Origin: Flavobacteriaceae bacterium
GTDB taxonomy: Bacteria > Bacteroidota > Bacteroidia > UKL13-3
Reading direction: 5' to 3'
Assembly: GCA_025363675.1 (NCBI GenBank)
Contig: JANYDJ010000278.1
Coordinates: forward strand, 1-41,987
DNA length: 41,987 nt
The stretch's first letter is position 1, and every line of letters starts with the position of its first letter. Shown piece after piece: positions 27,072 through 35,271 of the stretch. The notes under the pieces were generated by a model. It was given only the letters and a program-made list of their open reading frames with translations, made no database searches and was not told the DNA's origin. The position numbers were made by a program, and so were the translations under genes.

Positions 27072-28325
27072 ATGAAAAATAAAAAACTAACAATCGGCCT
27101 CTTCGGATTTGGCGTAGTAGGCGAAGGAATATATAAAGTATTACAAGATACACCTACCCTAAATGCCGAGCTCAAAAAAGTATGTATCAAAAATCCTAAC
27201 AAGCATCGGGATGCACCGGCAGAGCTGTTTACCACAGATGCCAACGAACTATTATATGATGAAACAATTAATATAATAGTAGAACTTATTGACGATGCCG
27301 AAGCCGCTTATCATATAGTGACTACCGCACTCAATAATAAAAAATGTGTGGTGAGTGCCAACAAAAAAATGATTGCGGAACATTTGGAAGAATTGTTATC
27401 ATTACAAAAGAAAAATGATGTTTCTTTCCTATATGAAGCTGCAGTTTGTGGCAGTATTCCTGTTATCAGAAATTTGGAAGAGTATTATGATAATGATTTG
27501 CTCAATTCGTTTTCAGGAATTGTGAATGGCTCTACAAATTTCATTCTAACCAAAATGCGTGAAGAAGGATTGAGTTATGATAAAGCTTTGAAACAAGCAC
27601 AAGAATTGGGCTTTGCCGAAAGTAATCCAGCCCTTGATGTGGAAGGGAAAGACGCAGTAAATAAATTAACCATTGTATTACAACATGCTTATGGTATTAC
27701 TGTAAAACCATCAGAAATTTTGCACAAAGGAATCACATTTTTGCACGGCAGCGATACACAATATGCTAATGAAAAAAGCTATAATATAAAATTAGTTGCT
27801 ACCGCCAAAAGAATCAATGATGATAAAATTGTAGCTTTTGTATTGCCCACTTTTGTAAATAATCAGAGTCAGTTATATAATATACGCAACGAATTTAATG
27901 GTGTATTAATTGGAAGTAAATTGGCCGATGAACAATTTCTATATGGAAAAGGTGCAGGCCGCTATCCTACGTCATCAGCGGTATTGAGCGATATTGCAGC
28001 TTTGCGTTATAATTATCGTTATGAGTATAAAAAAGCAGAACGAGGTATTGATTATCATATTACAAAAGATGACTCAATAAAAGTATATGTGAGTTTTGTA
28101 AAAGATGGCGAAGTAGACAAAAATGATTTTGAAAAAATAGAAGAATCATATATCAGTAATTCAAGAAAATATTTTGTAGGTATTATATCATTACAAAAAT
28201 TGCAAGATGCAGAATGGTTTTATAATAAAGATGTTTCAGTGATTGCGTTTGATGGAGTGGAAGTAGCTGGTAATATTATATTAGAGAAAGAACATTTGTC
28301 TCTTGTTGATTTATTGGAAGCATAG
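27072..28325 (+). CDS. hom: Homoserine dehydrogenase
   Basis: This 417-residue cytosolic enzyme reduces aspartate semialdehyde to homoserine for Thr and Met synthesis. The NAD(P) loop is GLFGFGVVGEGIYKVL, and the catalytic domain shows GIVNGSTNFILTKM and GFAESNPALDVEGKDAVNKL, the region with the catalytic Lys and substrate Asp/Glu. The last about 85 residues resemble a weak ACT-like regulatory domain. It is not fused to aspartokinase. A 473-bp repeat-filled gap separates it from the riboswitch-controlled gene, so shared regulation is possible but unproven. Confidence 0.93.
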   Translation: MKNKKLTIGLFGFGVVGEGIYKVLQDTPTLNAELKKVCIKNPNKHRDAPAELFTTDANELLYDETINIIVELIDDAEAAYHIVTTALNNKKCVVSANKKMIAEHLEELLSLQKKNDVSFLYEAAVCGSIPVIRNLEEYYDNDLLNSFSGIVNGSTNFILTKMREEGLSYDKALKQAQELGFAESNPALDVEGKDAVNKLTIVLQHAYGITVKPSEILHKGITFLHGSDTQYANEKSYNIKLVATAKRINDDKIVAFVLPTFVNNQSQLYNIRNEFNGVLIGSKLADEQFLYGKGAGRYPTSSAVLSDIAALRYNYRYEYKKAERGIDYHITKDDSIKVYVSFVKDGEVDKNDFEKIEESYISNSRKYFVGIISLQKLQDAEWFYNKDVSVIAFDGVEVAGNIILEKEHLSLVDLLEA

Positions 28326-28337
28326 GAATATTACTCC

Positions 28338-28407
28338 CCATGTCGCCCTTCGATAAACTCAGAGTGACAATGAGGTGTTTATGTCAGTCTGAGTTTATCG
28401 AAGACGG
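28338..28407. repeat. Dispersed palindrome (CTTCGATAAACTCAG type)
   Basis: CTTCGATAAACTCAGAGTGACA and its near reverse complement around TGTCAGTCTGAGTTTATCGA form a hairpin just after hom. It may serve as transcript end. Confidence 0.75.
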
Positions 28408-28468
28408 TTACCAAGGAAGTAACAAAATTTGAAATTGTGTATTAATATTGCAAAATAGAAAATACTAT

Positions 28469-28484
28469 CCCGATAGCTATCGGG
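28469..28484. repeat. Perfect palindrome CCCGATAGCTATCGGG
   Basis: A 16-bp perfect palindrome 13 bp before the small zinc-ribbon ORF; it shares its 14-bp core with 25343-25360. Confidence 0.85.
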
Positions 28485-28497
28485 AGTAAAATATAAA

Positions 28498-28653
28498 ATG
28501 TCTTCTACCTGTGGTTACACCTGCCCCCAATGCGAAGGACGTGGATATACGGACGATGGAGAAGTATGCGATTGGTGCAGTGAGGTTGAGGTGAAGAAAG
28601 AAGAAATTCAGACTGACGAAAAACCAATATATGATTCTGCTGATGAAGGATAA
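28498..28653 (+). CDS. Tiny zinc-ribbon protein (51 aa)
   Basis: An ORF of 51 residues starting MSSTCGYTCPQCEGRGYTDD. CPQCEGRG fits the DnaJ zinc-finger motif CxxCxGxG (Cys9, Cys12), and a second CxxC occurs at Cys24-Cys27 (VCDWCS). Two CxxC pairs 11 residues apart should bind one zinc ion. The tail is acidic and hydrophilic. It has a sensible ATG and stop, and its motif content makes chance unlikely, but no promoter or ribosome site is clear. Partner and function are unknown. Confidence 0.68.
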   Translation: MSSTCGYTCPQCEGRGYTDDGEVCDWCSEVEVKKEEIQTDEKPIYDSADEG

Positions 28654-28678
28654 TTATTATATATATATTGATCCTCCG

Positions 28679-28813
28679 CGTCATTGCGAGGAGGCTTCCG
28701 ACGTGGCAATCCCATTGAGTGTATGCTCGGCGAGATTAAATTCCCGAGCACACTTCGGGGAGATTGCTTCGTCGCCCTTCACACATGCCAACCCGTCGCT
28801 CCTCGCAATGACG
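28679..28813. repeat. Long dispersed palindrome at the GH92 start
   Basis: CGTCATTGCGAGGAG (28679-28693) and CTCCTCGCAATGACG (28799-28813) are exact 15-bp inverted ends. Inside, GTGTATGCTCG and CGAGCACAC form a second stem, and GACGTGGCAATC / GATTGCTTCGTC a third. The ATG at 28808-28810 in the right end is the likely start codon of the mannosidase. Confidence 0.88.
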
Positions 28814-31810
28814 CGGGTTGGCTTATCTTTCATCTTTTGTCTATATACTTTTGTCTGCTCTTCGCAATATACGCAATACGTCAATCCCTTCATAGGCACA
28901 GGCGGACACGGACATACCTTCCCCGGAGCAGTACTTCCTTTTGGCATGGTAGCTTTAAGTCCCGATACAAGAATTGATGGAAGTTGGGATGGTTGCAGTG
29001 GTTATCATTATAGCGACAGTATTATATATGGTTTTTCGCACACACATTTGAGCGGCACAGGTTGCAGCGATTTGGGAGATATTATGTTGATGCCTACTTC
29101 GCAAACCACTACTGATAAAAATATATATTCATCCAAATTTTCTCATAAGTTCGAATCGGCTAAAGCAGGAAAGTATGATGTATATTTACAAGATGATAAA
29201 ATCAATGTAGCACTAACTGCAACAACCCGTTGCGGCTTCCACGAATACAAATGGAACGAAACTACTGAAAGAAAAATTGTATTAGATTTACGCCACCGCG
29301 ATGAATTGTTGGATGGAGAAATTGAAATTATATCACCCACAAAAATTGAAGGCTATAGAAGAAGCAAAGCTTGGGCAACAGATCAGTGGTGTTTTTATAG
29401 CATAGAGTTTTCCGAACCTTTCAAACTATTATATAATAGTAATGGTGAAGAAGTGAAAGCAGAAATAGGAACCAAACTAACCGGCAAAAATGTAGCTGCC
29501 TGTTTTATATTTTCAGCAGGAACCAATATCATGGTTAAGGTCGGCATCAGTGGAACCGATAGGGAAGGAGCCAGAAAAAATTTGCAAACCGAAATTCCCC
29601 ACTGGGATTTCCAAACAATATATACTCAAGCCGACAGCACCTGGAACAAAGAACTAAGCTGCATAGAAGTAGACAATATATCCAAAAAGAGCGAAGCCCC
29701 CCTCTCGCCCGTAGAGGTGCAGGGGGAGAGGTACACCATCTTCTACACCGCCCTCTACCACTGTTTCATCCACCCAAGTATATATAATGATGTGGACCAC
29801 CGCTACCGGGGCCGCGATGGCAAAATACATATAGCCGATAGTTTCGATTATTATACTGTTTTTTCTTTGTGGGATACATATAGAGCCTTGCATCCACTGT
29901 TCAATATCGTACAACGAAAACGAAATTTAGATTTCATCAAAACCTTCCTAGCCCACTACGACCAAGTAGGCCGACTCCCAATCTGGGAATTTTGGGGCAA
30001 CGAAACCGATTGTATGATAGGCTACCATGCAGTAAGTGTGATTACAGATGCATATATACATGGTATCCGAGATTTTGATGTAGAGAAAGCCTATAAAGCC
30101 ATGACTAGTATTGCCAATAGCAATTGGCGTGGATTGGATATATATAGAAAAAAAGGATATTTGGAAGTAGAGGATGAGAGTGAATCGGTGAGCAAGACTT
30201 TGGAATATAGTTATGATGATTGGTGTATTGCACAGATGGCTCAGGAATTAAATAAGACAAAGGATAGCGTCGAATTTTATAGAAGATCTAAAAGTTATAT
30301 TAATTTAGCTAAATCAAATTTTTTTCAACCGAGGCAAAATGGAGGTTGGTTGAAAAAATTTGACCCGTATGAAGTAAATAATAACTATACAGAAGCTAAT
30401 GCTTGGCAGTATATGTTTATTGTTGATAATGATAATTTTCGTCATAGTTATATAACTAGAAAATTAGATTCTATTTTTAATGCATCTACTTATACCAAAG
30501 GCAGAGTTCAAAGTGATATCACAGGAATGTTAGGGCAATACTCGCATGGAAATGAACCTAGTCATAATATTGCTTTTTTATATGGGTATACTGGTAAACC
30601 TTGGAAAACATCATACTACGTAAATAAAATTATGAATGTGTTTTATCAAAATTCACCTGATGGTTTAATTGGAAATGAAGATTGTGGGCAAATGAGTGCT
30701 TGGTATGTGTGGGCGGCAATTGGAGCTTATCCTATTAAGCCTGGAGGAAATTTCTATTCATGGTCAGGACCATTGTTTGAAAATATCACACTTAATAACT
30801 TTACTAAAATTATTTCACATAAGCAATCTGACAATTCAAAGTATATTACTTCGATGTCTAAATTCAGAAAAGGTAAAGAAAAACCGATGAAGGGATGGAA
30901 TTTGGAAATAACAAAACATGGAGGGTATTGGCCAGTTGCAGATTTAGGAATGTGGTATGACTCTGTAGTTGTAATCATGTCAGATACCACTTTAAACTCT
31001 CGCACTGCAGAATGTTTATGGTGTAGCGATGGGTCTGATTATAACCCATATGATTATTCAAAGTCTCCAGATATTTCATATGTTACTTTAAATGGTAAAG
31101 ATTATGTAATTATAAATTTCTTTAATAATATACTTGACAATTTATCGTATATAAACGTACAAAATCATTATATTATTAATGGAAAGGAATACATTACAAA
31201 AAAGGATTCTGTCTGTATTCTCCTTGCTTCAAATTCTGAAATCACTGCGTACTCGCATGTGAAAAGTATGGGTAAAGATAGTGTGATTTTTAAGAGCATA
31301 AAGCCATATAAAAGCTATTCAAATTATTATAAAAAACCAAACAATTGGAGCATTAATATTTCTTCCACCCCACACCCTCAATACACCGCCAATGGCTCAG
31401 AATCCCTGATAGACGGCCTCTACGGCAGCACCGATTGGCGTAAAGGCAGGTGGCAAGGCTATCAAGGTTCTGATTTGGAATTAGTTTTGGATTTGCAAAA
31501 AATACAAACTATCAATGAAGTAGGTGGAAACTTTTTGCAAGATGTGGGTCCTTGGATTATGATGCCGAAAGAAATGATTATATATACTTCAGAAGATTCT
31601 GTTAATTATACAGAACAAGGAAAAGTATTACAAACAGTTTCAGATACCAATATGAAAGTAGTGATACAAAATATGATATATAAATTTCCAAAACCTATAC
31701 AAACTCGTTACATAAAAATAAAAGCCACCAATTATGGCAAACTCCCCCAATGGCACATCAGCAAAGGAGAGCCAGCTTATATATTTGTGGATGAGGTTTG
31801 GATGAAATAA
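28808..31810 (+). CDS. GH92 family alpha-mannosidase with C-terminal discoidin-like domain
   Basis: About 1000 residues. A signal peptide (MTRVGLSFIFCLYTFVCSS) precedes YVNPFIGTGGHGHTFPGA, the classic GH92 opening. Further signatures are LWDTYRALHPLF, IWEFWGNETDCMIGYHAV, YSHGNEPSHNIAFLYGY and GLIGNEDCGQMSAWYVW. GH92 enzymes are calcium-dependent exo-alpha-mannosidases on N-glycans or yeast mannan. The C-terminus (SLIDGLYGSTDWRKGRWQGY onward) is an F5/8 type C-like sugar-binding domain. The frame stays open upstream to 28631, but those residues are translated repeat, so I start at 28808. A hairpin insert (29701-29731) adds residues near SEAPLSPVEVQGERY. Acts in the periplasm or at the surface. 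Confidence 0.92.
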   Translation: MTRVGLSFIFCLYTFVCSSQYTQYVNPFIGTGGHGHTFPGAVLPFGMVALSPDTRIDGSWDGCSGYHYSDSIIYGFSHTHLSGTGCSDLGDIMLMPTSQTTTDKNIYSSKFSHKFESAKAGKYDVYLQDDKINVALTATTRCGFHEYKWNETTERKIVLDLRHRDELLDGEIEIISPTKIEGYRRSKAWATDQWCFYSIEFSEPFKLLYNSNGEEVKAEIGTKLTGKNVAACFIFSAGTNIMVKVGISGTDREGARKNLQTEIPHWDFQTIYTQADSTWNKELSCIEVDNISKKSEAPLSPVEVQGERYTIFYTALYHCFIHPSIYNDVDHRYRGRDGKIHIADSFDYYTVFSLWDTYRALHPLFNIVQRKRNLDFIKTFLAHYDQVGRLPIWEFWGNETDCMIGYHAVSVITDAYIHGIRDFDVEKAYKAMTSIANSNWRGLDIYRKKGYLEVEDESESVSKTLEYSYDDWCIAQMAQELNKTKDSVEFYRRSKSYINLAKSNFFQPRQNGGWLKKFDPYEVNNNYTEANAWQYMFIVDNDNFRHSYITRKLDSIFNASTYTKGRVQSDITGMLGQYSHGNEPSHNIAFLYGYTGKPWKTSYYVNKIMNVFYQNSPDGLIGNEDCGQMSAWYVWAAIGAYPIKPGGNFYSWSGPLFENITLNNFTKIISHKQSDNSKYITSMSKFRKGKEKPMKGWNLEITKHGGYWPVADLGMWYDSVVVIMSDTTLNSRTAECLWCSDGSDYNPYDYSKSPDISYVTLNGKDYVIINFFNNILDNLSYINVQNHYIINGKEYITKKDSVCILLASNSEITAYSHVKSMGKDSVIFKSIKPYKSYSNYYKKPNNWSINISSTPHPQYTANGSESLIDGLYGSTDWRKGRWQGYQGSDLELVLDLQKIQTINEVGGNFLQDVGPWIMMPKEMIIYTSEDSVNYTEQGKVLQTVSDTNMKVVIQNMIYKFPKPIQTRYIKIKATNYGKLPQWHISKGEPAYIFVDEVWMK
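29701..29731. repeat. In-frame palindromic insert in the GH92 gene
   Basis: CCTCTCGCCC (29701-29710) and GGGGGAGAGG (29722-29731) pair at 9 of 10 positions. GC-rich and unlike the flanking codons, it is translated as part of SEAPLSPVEVQGERYT without breaking the frame. Confidence 0.7.
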
Positions 31811-31811
31811 T

Positions 31812-31912
31812 TGTCTGAATCACGGATTACTCGGATTACACAGATTTCACGGATTGAGACCTACAAAAAATCTGTGTTAATCCTTTAATCTGTGTAATCA
31901 GTGATTCAGACA
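31812..31912. repeat. Long dispersed palindrome, TCTGAATCAC family
   Basis: TTGTCTGAATCAC at the left and GTGATTCAGACAA at the right are inverted (one mismatch further in); the arms of about 45 bp pair imperfectly around ACGGATTACACAGATT-like repeats. It starts right after the GH92 stop and may end its transcript. Confidence 0.8.
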
Positions 31913-31915
31913 AAA

Positions 31916-32050
31916 ATGAGCAAAGTCGTCAAATCTATCGTATTCCCTAATACTAAAAAAACAAACTCCCCGAGCATAAAACCCGAGGAACTTGTGTATA
32001 CTATTAGTCCGCCTATTGGGGTTGTGACTGGCTGTAGCTATAAATTATAA
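31916..32050 (+). CDS. Possible 44-aa peptide
   Basis: An ORF from ATG 31916 reads MSKVVKSIVFPNTKK and ends SPPIGVVTGCSYKL. It lies between two palindromes and uses codons like its neighbours. No family is recognised, there is no signal peptide and no processing enzyme nearby. It may be real or chance. Confidence 0.25.
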   Translation: MSKVVKSIVFPNTKKTNSPSIKPEELVYTISPPIGVVTGCSYKL

Positions 32051-32075
32051 GAGAACTTTATTAGTAAAACTAAAG

Positions 32076-32113
32076 TTTGTCATCCGGTCCGTCGGGGTAG
32101 ACAGGATGACAAA
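32076..32113. repeat. Short palindrome, TTTGTCATCC family
   Basis: TTTGTCATCC and GGATGACAAA are exact inverted ends, 18 bp apart, matching the ends of 1483-1575. Confidence 0.75.
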
Positions 32114-32143
32114 TATTTATTATATTCGCACAAAAAAAATAAT

Positions 32144-32785
32144 ATGAAAAAAATAGGAATTTTAGGTTCGGGCGAAGTAGCCAAAGCATTGGGCAATGGA
32201 TTTTTAAAACATGGGTATGAAGTGATGATGGGCACAAGCAACCCAAGCAAATTGGATGAGTGGAAAGCGGCTGCATCAGGAAATGTTTCTGTTGGTTCAT
32301 TTGAGCAAGCTGCCGATTTTGGAGATATGATAGTATTGGCCGTAAAAGGTGAGGCAGCTATGGATGTATTGCAATCAGTAAAAAATATAAGTGGCAAAAC
32401 TATCATTGATACCACCAATCCTATCGATTCAACAAAGCCTCCGGTAAATGGCGTATTGTCATATTTTACTGATATCAACGAATCATTAATGGAACGTTTG
32501 CAAAAGAAATTTAGTGAAGCAAACTTTGTAAAGTGTTTCAATATTGTGAGCAGCAGTTTAATGGTAGAACCCAAACTGGAAGGCGGACAACCCACCATGT
32601 TTATTTGCGGAAACAGCACAGAAGCCAAAGCAGAAGTATTATATATATTAAATCAATTTGGTTGGGAAACAGATGATATGGGCCATGCCGAAGCTGCTAG
32701 AGCTATTGAGTCATTATGTATTCTGTGGTGCATTCCCGGGTTTATAAGAAACGATTGGAAGCATGCGTTTAAGATGGTGAGGTAG
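32144..32785 (+). CDS. NADPH-dependent F420 reductase-like oxidoreductase
   Basis: A 213-residue single-domain Rossmann protein. The dinucleotide loop is IGILGSGEVAKALGNGFLKHG, with MGTSNPSKLDEWKA after strand 2, a position that in relatives reads the NADP phosphate. DTTNPIDSTKPPVNGVLSYF and VKCFNIVSSSLMVEPKLEGG are typical of the F420H2:NADP oxidoreductase / YcaK-like group. True F420 use is improbable in this phylum, so the physiological partner is open. It is a single gene, with repeats on both sides and no operon partner. Confidence 0.85.
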   Translation: MKKIGILGSGEVAKALGNGFLKHGYEVMMGTSNPSKLDEWKAAASGNVSVGSFEQAADFGDMIVLAVKGEAAMDVLQSVKNISGKTIIDTTNPIDSTKPPVNGVLSYFTDINESLMERLQKKFSEANFVKCFNIVSSSLMVEPKLEGGQPTMFICGNSTEAKAEVLYILNQFGWETDDMGHAEAARAIESLCILWCIPGFIRNDWKHAFKMVR

Positions 32786-32877
32786 TTAATTGTTAATGAT
32801 AAATTGTTAATGGTTAATGATGAATGTGCTGTGGTGAGCGAAGTCGAACCAGGGCTGACGCCTGATTTTTCAACGCG

Positions 32878-32944
32878 TCATTCTGAACTTGTTTCAGAAT
32901 CTAAATTCGAGTATGCGGTATATTCTGAAACAACTTCAGAATGA
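32878..32944. repeat. Dispersed palindrome, TCATTCTGAA family
   Basis: The arm at 32878-32900 (TCATTCTGAACTTGTTTCAG plus AAT) is the reverse complement of 32922-32944 except for one position. It sits in the gap after the oxidoreductase gene. Confidence 0.85.
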
Positions 32945-32959
32945 TATGAGCTTTGAGTT

Positions 32960-33583
32960 TTAGTAATAGGTTATTTGGCGTTCGGTGAATTTCTTAACAA
33001 GTGAGTACTTTACTTCTGTTTTAGTTAGCCAGTTCTTTTTATCATCATAGGTATATGAAAATATTAATTCGTAATCTAAAAGGCCATCTGATAAATACCT
33101 ATTTTCTTGTATCACATTATTGTTGTTATCATAAACGTATGCTAGTTCTCTATACAAGCTATCACCAGAATCAAAAGCATTGACTTCAACCATGTCGCCA
33201 TTTTCACTGTATTTGCAAAAGGCTCCACCAAGTAGAAGATTGTGTTTGTCATAAGCATAGTATTCAATAAGCTGACCTTTGTTGTTATATTTGGTAATCC
33301 AGTTATTATGATCTTTGCTTTGAGAAACTATACTGTCTTGAGTCTTATCGCCATTGTCATTATACCTATAGAACTCTTGTTCTACTAATTTACTTACGGG
33401 GATAAAATATCCTTCAGCAAGTATAGAATTCTTCTCAGCTATGTAACCTTTACTATTATATTTATACAATTTAGTATTATATAAAGTTGTGTCTCCTAAA
33501 TAGGTGTCAATTCTAGTTAATTTGCCAGCAGCATTATAATCATATATCGATTTTTGTCCCAGTACACTATAAGTTTTATACAA
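32960..33583 (-). CDS. YD-repeat-like protein, 5'-truncated
   Basis: A 207-residue relative of the secreted YD-repeat protein at 14636-15502, with units such as YNSKGYIAEKNSILAEG, YRYNDNGDKTQDSIVSQS and the ending YTYDDKKNWLTKTEVKYS. Unlike its relative it has no signal peptide: the frame opens directly with MYKTYSVLGQKSIYDYNAAG, already inside a repeat unit. Its 5' side abuts the dispersed element at 33594, which likely removed or displaced the start. Probably a degraded gene; any product would remain in the cytosol. Confidence 0.6.
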   Translation of the reverse strand: MYKTYSVLGQKSIYDYNAAGKLTRIDTYLGDTTLYNTKLYKYNSKGYIAEKNSILAEGYFIPVSKLVEQEFYRYNDNGDKTQDSIVSQSKDHNNWITKYNNKGQLIEYYAYDKHNLLLGGAFCKYSENGDMVEVNAFDSGDSLYRELAYVYDNNNNVIQENRYLSDGLLDYELIFSYTYDDKKNWLTKTEVKYSLVKKFTERQITYY

Positions 33584-33593
33584 GTCTTCTTTT

Positions 33594-33745
33594 TACCAAT
33601 ATATTGCCCCTAAAGGGGCTATATTATAAGTCCCATTGGGACCTAACATTGGTGAAAAACAGAACCCCACCCACACCAAGTCCCTTTAGGGACGCGACAT
33701 TTTACCGAACATCAAAAGCTTCCGAACAGTTATGGTCAAAAGAGG
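33594..33745. repeat. Nested inverted-repeat element, partial copy
   Basis: Shares with 26780-27038 the run ACCAAT...ACATTGGT, then AGTCCCTTTAGGGACGC and CCGAACAG (33722-33729). The left arm, present in the full copy, is missing and the truncated YD-repeat gene begins there instead. Confidence 0.8.
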
Positions 33746-34084
33746 TAACTACATGGCAGTACGGGAATTAGTGTGAGTGTGAGAGCGAGTTTGGAGGGGT
33801 ATCTGGCGTCAGCCCACACTCAAAACTCGCACTCCTCACTGAATTCCGTGATATCCCATTTTCCCCACTTAGGGTGATGTTTCGCCGCCTGCCAGGTGGG
33901 CATCTTTGCATTGTTAATTTGGACTAAAGGTTATCAGTTATCTGTTGTCGATTTTAAGACCCGTGAACCGATAGCAGATAACAGACAACCGATAACCGAT
34001 AACAAAGACTAACAACTAACGACTGTTTTTGACTAACGACTAACGACTAATTACTAATTACTAACCCACTAACGACTAAATAAA
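33746..34084. repeat. Intergenic with heptamer arrays
   Basis: From about 33966 the sequence consists of 7-bp units: CCGATAA-type, then TAACGAC and TAATTAC units up to 34080, right against the ATG of the next gene. The part before that holds no gene. These arrays resemble the heptamer repeats described in cyanobacteria in their organisation only. Confidence 0.75.
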
Positions 34085-34495
34085 ATGAAAAATCTAATCA
34101 TCACCACCGCACTACTAGTAGCATTGTTTAATAACTATAATACAAATGCTCAAGTTAAAACCACACAGGTGAACACCGTTACTGTATCTATCGAAAAAGA
34201 CGAGGATGTAATGACAATTAATTGGAACACCATGCGTGAAGTAAACACCAGCTATTTCATCGTTGAAAAATCGACGGATGGGGTGCATTATCAAATGATT
34301 CATACCACCAAAGCTGCAAGCAGTTCATTGTTTGGTCGCCAATATTCTATGGATGACACCATCGATACATCCGACACTATTATATATTATCGTATCGTAA
34401 CAGTTTTGATGGGGGGCGAAAGATTTGTATCAAATGATGTGGTATATAATAAAGTAACCAATGAAACAAACTCAAACATCATTGCAAAAAAATAA
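34085..34495 (+). CDS. Small secreted FN3-like protein
   Basis: A 136-residue exported protein with signal peptide MKNLIITTALLVALFNNYNTNAQ. The mature part, INWNTMREVNTSYFIVEKS then DGVHYQMIHTTKA and TIIYYRIVTVLMGGERFVSN, matches the beta-sandwich segment often found just before the sorting domain of T9SS proteins in this phylum. Here it stands alone and lacks a sorting domain. A heptamer array runs up to its start codon. It lies 65 bp before the next unknown gene. Function unknown. Confidence 0.75.
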   Translation: MKNLIITTALLVALFNNYNTNAQVKTTQVNTVTVSIEKDEDVMTINWNTMREVNTSYFIVEKSTDGVHYQMIHTTKAASSSLFGRQYSMDDTIDTSDTIIYYRIVTVLMGGERFVSNDVVYNKVTNETNSNIIAKK

Positions 34496-34560
34496 GTTGC
34501 TTGATAAAAAATTGCCCTTATATTTCGCCAATAAAATCTAACCTAAAAAAAAATAATCCA

Positions 34561-35244
34561 ATGGCAACACCTGTATTTAATCCCAATCCGCGAGTTATGA
34601 AAGTAATTCCCAAAGGCAACACCTCATTCAATTACTACATCTGTTTGGTAGATATACTAGACGTAACAGGATCAACTCCTGTTTTTACGCAAGGAACGCC
34701 CTCGCCCTCGCCAGCAGCTGCAGCCACACAACTTAACTGGAGTGTAAATGTAGCATTTACGATTCCGGGAGAGGGGCAAACTTTTACGACTTATGCAGTT
34801 CCTATTTTTCATGACCAAACATATAAGGACAATACTTTTGCAACTGTGGCAATGTCTTACACAGGTGGTATTGTAAAAACAGGAACCATCAATCCGCAAA
34901 AATCAAAATCGCTCGATGCAGAATTAGCTGCAACAGAACCTGCAAATGCGGTGAGAGAATTTATTATAAAAAGTAGTAGCAAAGACAGCAACTATTTTGT
35001 AGTATTTGTAGTGAATACTGGAGCAAATGATACCAAAAATTATGTACCTCCACAAAATATAACTACTGCTACTAATGACCCTAAACATCTTGAATTTACA
35101 GTTGATACCGGAAGTGGGAAAAACAATCCAGTAGCTGCTATCGGAATTGCTCCGTCCACCTTGAATCAATATGATAAAATTTCGGAAAAGACTTTTCCGC
35201 ATACCGTTATTAGTTATACAAATCCAATACCTGAATCACTATAA
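34561..35244 (+). CDS. Unknown protein, 227 aa
   Basis: I do not recognise this gene. The product MATPVFNPNPRVMKVIPKGN... is rich in Thr, Asn and Pro, has no signal peptide or membrane segment, and looks beta-rich, with a low-complexity GTPSPSPAAAAT stretch near residue 44-55. ATG 34561 is preferred over TTG 34501, whose 20 extra residues have poor character. It lies 27 bp before the TPR kinase gene and may be in its mRNA. Confidence 0.7.
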   Translation: MATPVFNPNPRVMKVIPKGNTSFNYYICLVDILDVTGSTPVFTQGTPSPSPAAAATQLNWSVNVAFTIPGEGQTFTTYAVPIFHDQTYKDNTFATVAMSYTGGIVKTGTINPQKSKSLDAELAATEPANAVREFIIKSSSKDSNYFVVFVVNTGANDTKNYVPPQNITTATNDPKHLEFTVDTGSGKNNPVAAIGIAPSTLNQYDKISEKTFPHTVISYTNPIPESL

Positions 35245-35271
35245 TAATTGTTTAATTTAATACCATAAGTT

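Noticed and set aside
28631-28807. 59-residue N-terminal extension of GH92
   Set aside because: These residues are translated palindromic repeat and hide the signal peptide inside the protein.
31916-32050. RiPP precursor peptide
   Set aside because: The C-terminal TGCSYKL ending looked suggestive, but no modifying enzyme or leader motif is present; kept only as a possible small ORF.
33966-34080. Possible CRISPR array
   Set aside because: The units are 7 bp and contiguous, without spacers; no cas gene in the window.
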